Below are positions 5,278 through 9,602 of a DNA stretch of 9,602 bases, in pieces. Position 1 is the stretch's first letter. Every line of letters starts with the position of its first letter. Under the pieces are notes generated by a model that saw nothing but the letters and a program-made list of their open reading frames with translations, did not search any database and was not told where the DNA came from. Both the position numbers and the translations under genes were made by a program. Source of the DNA: MWCR01 sp041665165 (lineage in GTDB: Bacteria; Patescibacteriota; Patescibacteriia; 2-12-FULL-60-25); assembly GCA_041665165.1 (NCBI GenBank), contig JBAYJJ010000046.1:1-9602 (forward strand), written 5' to 3'.

Positions 5278-8007
5278 TTATTTCCCATGGCATTTTTTAA
5301 ATTTTAAGCCTGACCCGCATGGGCACAAGTCATTCCGACCGATATTTTTATATTTCGGATCTCTAGCTTCTAACTTCGAACTTCTAGCTTCTGGGTTGAG
5401 TTCGTCCGATGTCTTGGCCGCGCCTTGGAAAACCAAGGGCTGATTGCCGGTGGTCAACTGGAATTGGCGGACAGCGGCTTGCCTAGCGATTTGGATCTTA
5501 AATACTGCATGGGCTACAGCTTTGTTGATCAAGGCGTTCAGCTCATTGAACATGCGATAAGCTTCGCGCTTGTATTCCACGAGCGGGTCATGCTGGGCAT
5601 AGCCTTGCAGGCCGATGCCGCGGCGCAAGTGATCGATGTTATCCAAGTGCTCAATCCACAAATCATCGAAAGCGCGCAAGAGAATACTCTTTTCAACTTC
5701 AGCCATGAAAGCCTTGTCCCCAATGCTGTTTTCGATCAATACATACGCCTCATTGGCCAGTTTGATGCCCAAATCAATTATCTCAGTGCGTTTTTTAGCC
5801 ATGTCCATTTTGCCGTGGAACGAAACTTCAATCTGCATGAGCTTGGACGTTGCATCGACATCGGCCGGCAAAAGCGCGCCCATGGCTTTGGCGATTTCTT
5901 CCACGTCCCACAAAGCCGGGTCTTCTGAGCTGGTATGGAAGGATACGATTTGTTCTATCTCACCTTCAACAGCTTGCAAAATGCGCACCTTGAGCGGGCG
6001 CTCGCCTTCGGTCGTAGGTTTGACAGCATCTTCCAGGATCTGGCGGCGTTGGCCATAAATAGCCACGCGGTGCTTGTTGATTACGTCATCATATTCCAGC
6101 AAATGTTTGCGGATATCAAAATGATGGCCTTCCACTTTTTTCTGGGCCGAGGCAATGGCACGCGTCAGCATCTTGCTTTCGATTGGCTCATCCTCTGGAA
6201 TGCGCAGCATTTCCATCCTCTTTTTCATGGAGTCTGAACCGAAAATGCGCATCAAGTCATCCTCAAGCGAAACATAAAATTGAGTCGTACCTGGGTCGCC
6301 TTGGCGGCCGGCGCGTCCGCGCAACTGGTTGTCTATGCGGCGGCTTTCGTGGCGCTCTGTGCCCAAAACATGCAAACCACCGAAGTCGCATACGATTTTT
6401 GCATCTTCTGGATTTGGCGGGTTGCCGCCCAAGATAATGTCCACGCCGCGGCCTGCCATGTTGGTCGCGACAGTGACAGCGCCTTTGCGGCCAGCTTGTG
6501 CGATCCATTCGCCTTCACGTTCGTGGTTTTTTGCGTTCAAAAGATTGAATGGAATGCCTTCAAGCTCGAGCAGCTGGCCCAAAACTTCGTTCTTCTCAAT
6601 GGAAGCTGTGCCGACCAAGACCGGCTGGCCTGATTCATGCAAGCGCCTGATTTCGCGCACAACAGCTTTAAACTTGCCGCTCTCTGAACGGAAAACTCGA
6701 TCAGGAAAATCCGAGCGCTTGTTTGGCTTGTTGGTCGGAATAGAAACGACTTCCAATTTGTAAATTTTTGAGAATTCTTCGGCCTCGGTCGTGGCCGTAC
6801 CAGTCATGCCGGCCAGCTTTTCATAGATGCGGAAATAATTCTGGAAAGTGATCGTGGCCATGGTAATGCTCTCGCGCTGGATTTTGACATGCTCCTTGGC
6901 CTCTATGGCCTGGTGCAGGCCTTCGCTGTAGCGGCGGCCGATCATCAAGCGGCCGGTAAATTCGTCCACGATCAAAACCTCATCGTCTTTCACCACGTAA
7001 TCCTTATCCCGTTTGTACATGGCATAAGCGCGCAAAGCATTTTCCAAGTGATGGACCAATTTGACGCCGCCCTGGGCATACAAGTTTTCCACGCCCAACC
7101 ATTTTTCCATTTTTGAGATACCAGTTTCAGTGATTGTACAGGCGCGCAACTTTTCGTCTGTATTATAATCAGTCGTCGAATCAAGCTTGGGCACTAATGA
7201 TGCGAAACGATAATACATTTCGCTGGATTCTTCGGCCGGGCCGCTGATGATGAGCGGGGTGCGCGCTTCGTCGATCAAGATGGAGTCTACTTCGTCAACA
7301 ATGGCGTAATTCAAAGGCCGCTGGACCATCTGGTCCAAACCCATGACCATGTTGTCGCGCAAATAATCAAAACCAAATTCATTATTTGTTCCGTAGGTGA
7401 TGTCAGCTGCATAAGCCTCACTGCGCGAAACCGGGCGCAAGTAATCCATATCCACGCGGAACGACCCTGTCTCATCGCGATCCTCATCATGCTGAGGCTC
7501 TGCCTTAAACTCCGGGTCATACACATACCCGCTTTCGTGCTGGATACAGCCAGCTGAAAGACCAAGCGCGTGATAGACCTGGCCCATCCACACAGTATCG
7601 CGGCGGGCGAGATAATCATTGACCGTGACCACGTGCACGCCTTTGCCTGAAAGCGCATTGGCATAAACCGGAGCAACAGCCGTCAAAGTCTTGCCTTCAC
7701 CGGTTTTCATTTCCGCTATCTGTCCCTTGTGCAAAACATAGCCGCCGATGATCTGAACATCGTATTGCCTTTGCTTCAGATTGCGCTTTGACGCCTCGCG
7801 AGCCACTGCAAAAGCTTCCGGAAGAAAGTCATCCAGGTTTTCGCCTTTTTCCAGTCTGTCTTTGAACTCTTTAGTCTTATCCTTAAGCCCGTCGTCAGTC
7901 AGCGTCTGAATTGCAGCTTCTAGTGCATTCACCTGGTCAACAAAGGGTTTTAATCGCTTAACTTCGCGCTCATTCGGGTCTCCAAATATTTTCGTATAAA
8001 TAGACAT
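5278..8007 (-). CDS. secA: Preprotein translocase ATPase SecA
   Basis: SecA is the cytosolic and peripheral motor that pushes preproteins through SecYEG using ATP. The 909-residue protein is complete. It starts MSIYTKIFGDPNERE, a typical SecA beginning, and has the Walker A motif MKTGEGKT (100-107), the Walker B region IVDEVDSILIDEA (236-248), helicase-like motifs ATNMAGRG (514-521) and QLRGRAGRQGD (561-571), and the C-terminal zinc site CPCGSG...KCH with Cys895, Cys897, Cys906 and His907. An acidic insert of roughly 25-35 residues (about 162-195, DPEFKAEPQHDEDRDE then GSFRVDMDYLRPVSRSEA) precedes the conserved AYAADITYGTNNEFGFDYLRDNM block, as I recall from CPR SecA proteins. The linker before the zinc site is partly encoded by a 7-base tandem repeat (residues 873-882). 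A promoter and a palindrome lie directly upstream of the ATG, which lacks a Shine-Dalgarno. Confidence 0.99.
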   Translation of the reverse strand: MSIYTKIFGDPNEREVKRLKPFVDQVNALEAAIQTLTDDGLKDKTKEFKDRLEKGENLDDFLPEAFAVAREASKRNLKQRQYDVQIIGGYVLHKGQIAEMKTGEGKTLTAVAPVYANALSGKGVHVVTVNDYLARRDTVWMGQVYHALGLSAGCIQHESGYVYDPEFKAEPQHDEDRDETGSFRVDMDYLRPVSRSEAYAADITYGTNNEFGFDYLRDNMVMGLDQMVQRPLNYAIVDEVDSILIDEARTPLIISGPAEESSEMYYRFASLVPKLDSTTDYNTDEKLRACTITETGISKMEKWLGVENLYAQGGVKLVHHLENALRAYAMYKRDKDYVVKDDEVLIVDEFTGRLMIGRRYSEGLHQAIEAKEHVKIQRESITMATITFQNYFRIYEKLAGMTGTATTEAEEFSKIYKLEVVSIPTNKPNKRSDFPDRVFRSESGKFKAVVREIRRLHESGQPVLVGTASIEKNEVLGQLLELEGIPFNLLNAKNHEREGEWIAQAGRKGAVTVATNMAGRGVDIILGGNPPNPEDAKIVCDFGGLHVLGTERHESRRIDNQLRGRAGRQGDPGTTQFYVSLEDDLMRIFGSDSMKKRMEMLRIPEDEPIESKMLTRAIASAQKKVEGHHFDIRKHLLEYDDVINKHRVAIYGQRRQILEDAVKPTTEGERPLKVRILQAVEGEIEQIVSFHTSSEDPALWDVEEIAKAMGALLPADVDATSKLMQIEVSFHGKMDMAKKRTEIIDLGIKLANEAYVLIENSIGDKAFMAEVEKSILLRAFDDLWIEHLDNIDHLRRGIGLQGYAQHDPLVEYKREAYRMFNELNALINKAVAHAVFKIQIARQAAVRQFQLTTGNQPLVFQGAAKTSDELNPEARSSKLEARDPKYKNIGRNDLCPCGSGLKFKKCHGK
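5365..5392 (-). repeat. Four-copy 7-base tandem repeat inside secA
   Basis: On the minus strand four consecutive 7-base units occur: AGAAGCT, AGAAGTT, CGAAGTT, AGAAGCT, with a decayed fifth (AGAGATC) after them. Because 3 x 7 = 21, the frame repeats every seven residues, giving EARSSKLEAR in the SecA linker (873-882). The position, in the variable linker between the helical scaffold and the zinc site, would tolerate added residues. Sequences of this type remind me of intergenic GAAGCTAGAAGTTA-like repeats in other genomes. Confidence 0.75.
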
Positions 8008-8009
8008 AA

Positions 8010-8034
8010 CTGGCTTATCTTACGGATAAACCAG
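8010..8034. repeat. Palindrome abutting the secA start codon
   Basis: Two 10-base arms (8010-8019 and 8025-8034) enclose a 5-base loop. In the minus-strand RNA all ten positions pair: CTGGTTTATC with GATAAGCCAG, including one G-U. The right arm ends 2 bases before the secA ATG. No T-run follows, so it is not an intrinsic terminator. It overlaps the predicted secA -10 box, so it could be a DNA operator, or in read-through RNA from hpf a hairpin next to the start codon. Confidence 0.75.
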
Positions 8035-8045
8035 CCAAAAGTCAA
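8017..8045 (-). promoter_or_regulatory. Putative secA promoter
   Basis: The minus strand carries TTGACT (8040-8045, five of six to the -35 consensus), a 17-base spacer and TAAGAT (8017-8022, four of six to the -10). The expected transcription start is about 8010, giving a leader of about 3 bases. It lies wholly in the hpf-secA gap (8008-8060). Confidence 0.5.
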
Positions 8046-8060
8046 AGGCGCGTTTCCTTA

Positions 8061-8366
8061 TTAGCGTCCTCTTACTTTTTCTTTCCAAGCGATCATTTCT
8101 TCGCGCAAATGATCCTTTACCTTGTCGATTGCTTTGTAAAGATTTTTCTCGTCCTTTTCTACCCTGAACACATGGTTAGGCACTTGCACCATGGTGATGC
8201 ATTTATAGATATCGCCTTTTAGATGGTGGTGCGTATCCAACCCCAAGTCAACTTCGATGTGGATGATGTTATCGTAAAATTTCTCAAGGCCTGCGAACTT
8301 TGTCTCGGCATAGTCCTTTATCGCGTCCGTCATGTCCATGCCCATGGCACGTATGTTAAAAGTCAT
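8061..8366 (-). CDS. hpf: Short ribosome hibernation promoting factor / RaiA family
   Basis: The 101-residue protein is a short-form HPF/RaiA (S30AE family), which binds the decoding region of the small ribosomal subunit and silences ribosomes in slow growth. Family features are the start MTFNIRAMGMDMTDAIKDYAE, the strand-helix order with KFAGLEKFYDNI, the VDLGLDTHHHLKGD segment (the family often has H-H-KG here), and the second helix DEKNLYKAIDKVKDHLREEM followed by a basic tail, KEKVRGR. It has no C-terminal dimerisation domain of the long form, so it should not form hibernating 100S dimers alone in the way long HPF does. The start is ATG at 8364-8366, with GAGG 3 bases upstream. It has its own promoter just after murB and lies 53 bases before secA, a pairing common in bacteria (for example Bacillus). 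Confidence 0.93.
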   Translation of the reverse strand: MTFNIRAMGMDMTDAIKDYAETKFAGLEKFYDNIIHIEVDLGLDTHHHLKGDIYKCITMVQVPNHVFRVEKDEKNLYKAIDKVKDHLREEMIAWKEKVRGR

Positions 8367-8383
8367 ATTCCTCGCTTTTACAC

Positions 8384-8412
8384 AGCACCCATAGCTTTCA
8401 GCGAAGGGTGCT
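8384..8412. repeat. Inverted repeat at the hpf transcription start
   Basis: Arms AGCACCC (8384-8390) and GGGTGCT (8406-8412) pair perfectly. Inside, GCT (8394-8396) and AGC (8400-8402) form a second short stem after a 3x3 internal loop. The predicted hpf transcription start (about 8407) falls in one arm, so the repeat would not be fully in the hpf message but would be complete in transcripts reading through from murB. No T-run follows it. Confidence 0.55.
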
Positions 8413-8413
8413 T

Positions 8414-8442
8414 GTTATATTTAAAGGATAAGGCACTATCAA
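8414..8442 (-). promoter_or_regulatory. Promoter of hpf
   Basis: TTGATA (8437-8442, five of six) and TATAAC (8414-8419, five of six) are separated by exactly 17 bases on the minus strand, the best -35/-10 pair in the window. It starts 8 bases after the murB stop codon. Transcription would begin near 8407 and give a 41-base leader that includes the GAGG ribosome site. Confidence 0.6.
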
Positions 8443-8449
8443 CGGGCAG

Positions 8450-9424
8450 TCAAAAGCCTACGAGCTGGACTTCATCCTCCAGCATGATGCTGTATTCGTC
8501 CCTGATTTTCATTTTTACTTTGCTGGTCAACATCAGAATATCCTGCGCCCTGGCTTTGCCCAGGTTGACGATGAAATTGCCGTGCTTTTCGCTCACTTGC
8601 GCGTCCCCTATCTGCTCGCCAAGCAAACCCGTTTGGGCAACCAGCCAGCCGGCTGAGATGGACTTGCGGTCCAGCATGTCTTGCGGGATATCTTTGACAT
8701 CTTGTTTGAGCTTTTCAAGTTCTGCTTCGTCATTAAAAACAAAATTCTTGAACATACAGCCTGCACTCCCGTTTTCCAGCGGTTGTTTCTCTTTACGCAA
8801 CTGAACGATTTCGTCCATGCGCTTTTTGAGGGCTTCTGCCTCGCCTGGCACTAAGCCGAAAGTGGCGCGCAAAATCACATGCGGCTCGGCCTTGAACTTG
8901 CTGTCGCGATAACCGAATCTGCAATCAGCTTTGGTATAGACCATGCGCTTGAAATCCGAAAGGCGGATGCAGTCCACTGTCACCAGAGTATCTTTGACTT
9001 CGCCGCCATAACAGCCTGAATTGCCGAAGATGGCGCCGCCGATCGTGCCAGGCACGCCCACAGCCCATTCAAAACCAGCCAAACCAGCTTCAGCGGTCTG
9101 GCGCGCGACCATGGATGTTATGGCCCCGGCTTCGGCCGTCACAGTCTTGTTGCGTAATTTTATTTCGCGGAAAGCGCATTGGATCATCAAGCCGTCAAAC
9201 CCGCTGTCTGACACCAGCATATTTGACCCGCCGCCGAAAACATAAAATGGCAGGCTGAGCTCTTTGCACTTTTCCAATGCCAAAACCAAGACATCCGGCG
9301 TTTCAGCCATCAAAAACAGCTTGGCTGGCCCGCCAATGCGCAAATTGGTGTGCTTTGCCATGGGCTCGTTCTCCAAAGTCTGCGGAAAGGCTTGTTTGAA
9401 TTTGGTAAGTTGGTCTGGTGACAT
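8450..9424 (-). CDS. murB: UDP-N-acetylenolpyruvoylglucosamine reductase MurB
   Basis: MurB is the cytosolic FAD enzyme that uses NADPH to reduce enolpyruvyl-UDP-GlcNAc to UDP-N-acetylmuramate, the second committed step of peptidoglycan synthesis. The 324-residue protein is full length. FAD-domain motifs are KHTNLRIGGPAKLF (24-37), FGGGSNMLVSDSGFDG (63-78) and GFEWAVGVPGTIGGAIFGN (117-135). YRDSKF (172-177) holds Arg173, matching E. coli Arg159. The proton-donor loop reads GSAGCMFKN (219-227), so Cys223 replaces the usual Ser (E. coli Ser229), followed by Phe228 where Pro is common. SISAGWLVAQTG and AQVSEKHGNFIVN follow, and LEDEV (315-319) provides Glu318, matching E. coli Glu325. The ATG at 9422-9424 fits the short N-terminal helix seen in the family. 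It stands alone ahead of hpf, which has its own promoter, and a repeat-filled spacer lies upstream. Confidence 0.97.
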   Translation of the reverse strand: MSPDQLTKFKQAFPQTLENEPMAKHTNLRIGGPAKLFLMAETPDVLVLALEKCKELSLPFYVFGGGSNMLVSDSGFDGLMIQCAFREIKLRNKTVTAEAGAITSMVARQTAEAGLAGFEWAVGVPGTIGGAIFGNSGCYGGEVKDTLVTVDCIRLSDFKRMVYTKADCRFGYRDSKFKAEPHVILRATFGLVPGEAEALKKRMDEIVQLRKEKQPLENGSAGCMFKNFVFNDEAELEKLKQDVKDIPQDMLDRKSISAGWLVAQTGLLGEQIGDAQVSEKHGNFIVNLGKARAQDILMLTSKVKMKIRDEYSIMLEDEVQLVGF

Positions 9425-9439
9425 AAGAGGATACCCTTT

Positions 9440-9469
9440 ATCATATATTATGCGCTTAAAAGCTTACAA
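9440..9469 (-). promoter_or_regulatory. Possible murB promoter
   Basis: The minus strand has TTGTAA (9464-9469, four of six) and TATGAT (9440-9445, five of six) with an 18-base spacer; an overlapping TAATAT (9445-9450) is an alternative -10. The leader would be 9-14 bases. AAGGG about 9 bases before the ATG could act as a weak Shine-Dalgarno if the upstream start is used. The region is AT-rich, so chance matches are likely. Confidence 0.35.
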
Positions 9470-9483
9470 GACTAACTCATCCT

Positions 9484-9527
9484 GGCTCGTCGTTCACCCT
9501 AGCCGCCTTTGGCGGGAACGACGAGCC
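9484..9527. repeat. Bulged inverted repeat upstream of murB
   Basis: Outer arms GGCTCGTCGTTC (9484-9495) and GAACGACGAGCC (9516-9527) are perfectly complementary over 12 bases. Within them an inner stem CCGCC/GGCGG (9503-9507, 9511-9515) closes a TTT loop, leaving a 7-base bulge (9496-9502) on one side only. The two-stem shape with a one-sided bulge is typical of REP-like dispersed elements. No T-run follows on either strand. Confidence 0.8.
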
Positions 9528-9528
9528 T

Positions 9529-9555
9529 GTCCTTCCCTTACACCAAGGGAAGGAC
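9529..9555. repeat. Second inverted repeat upstream of murB
   Basis: Arms GTCCTTCCCTT (9529-9539) and AAGGGAAGGAC (9545-9555) pair perfectly over 11 bases around the loop ACACC. It starts one base after the neighbouring bulged repeat ends. Neither strand shows a T-run directly after the stem, so a terminator role is unsupported. Together with its neighbour it fills much of the 178-base stretch from 9425 to the right edge, where I see no complete gene; the last about 45 bases could hold the end of an upstream gene but no frame can be chosen. Confidence 0.8.
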
Positions 9556-9602
9556 TTGAATTGATTAGTTTAACAGTTTGAGCCCTGAGCTCTCTCTTGT
9601 TG

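Noticed and set aside
5365..5392. CRISPR-like or minisatellite array
   Set aside because: Units are 7 bases with no spacers and only four copies, all inside a coding frame.
5425..5928. Plus-strand open frame of 167 codons
   Set aside because: It lies wholly opposite secA, has no recognisable domain and is explained by the codon pattern of the real gene.
8223..8804. Plus-strand open frame of 193 codons across hpf and murB
   Set aside because: It is antisense to two certain genes and its intergenic part is the hpf promoter region; the low-complexity Ser/Leu/Cys-rich translation is typical of antisense frames.
9556..9602. C-terminal end of an upstream minus-strand gene
   Set aside because: Three frames remain open for 10 to 35 codons from the edge, none with a recognisable ending, so no gene can be claimed.

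Overview
The window looks like a chromosomal stretch from a Candidate Phyla Radiation (Patescibacteria) bacterium. The basis is the truncated gene at the left edge, whose N-terminus resembles a membrane protein with a DNA-transfer ATPase that I associate with CPR genomes, together with a SecA carrying an insert after the Walker A region, a SecD enlarged by a parvulin-type insert, and tight packing of conserved genes with small unrecognised ones. TGA is used as a stop (murB, the DUF1653 gene) and Trp is TGG, so the TGA-to-Gly code of Gracilibacteria/Absconditabacteria does not apply. The lineage below phylum level cannot be fixed from this sequence.

Every gene lies on the minus strand, so transcription runs from high to low coordinates. 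In that order: murB (cell wall precursor synthesis), hpf (ribosome hibernation), secA (preprotein translocase ATPase), an unrecognised 145-aa protein, a DUF1653 protein, an unrecognised 346-aa charged, probably coiled-coil protein, secD, secF, and the first 135 codons of a type IV secretion-like membrane protein cut by the window edge. No stretch of more than 300 bases lacks a gene. No tRNA, rRNA, CRISPR array, transposase or convincing intrinsic terminator was seen.

The core theme is protein export. SecA drives preproteins through SecYEG and SecDF uses the proton gradient to complete translocation; hpf next to secA is a widespread bacterial arrangement. The most striking gene is secD: between the halves of its periplasmic domain it carries about 220 extra residues with one clear parvulin-type prolyl isomerase domain and, before it, a degenerate second copy. 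This puts a folding-catalyst domain inside the translocation motor on the outer face of the membrane.

Regulatory DNA is compact. Plausible sigma70-type promoters precede hpf, secA, the 346-aa gene, secD and the left-edge gene. In the last four the -10 box ends only 8-13 bases before the ATG and no Shine-Dalgarno is present, suggesting leaderless or nearly leaderless mRNAs. Several inverted repeats occupy the short spacers, and a 7-base tandem repeat is embedded in frame in the SecA C-terminal linker. These look like small repeat elements or operators; genome-wide counting would decide.
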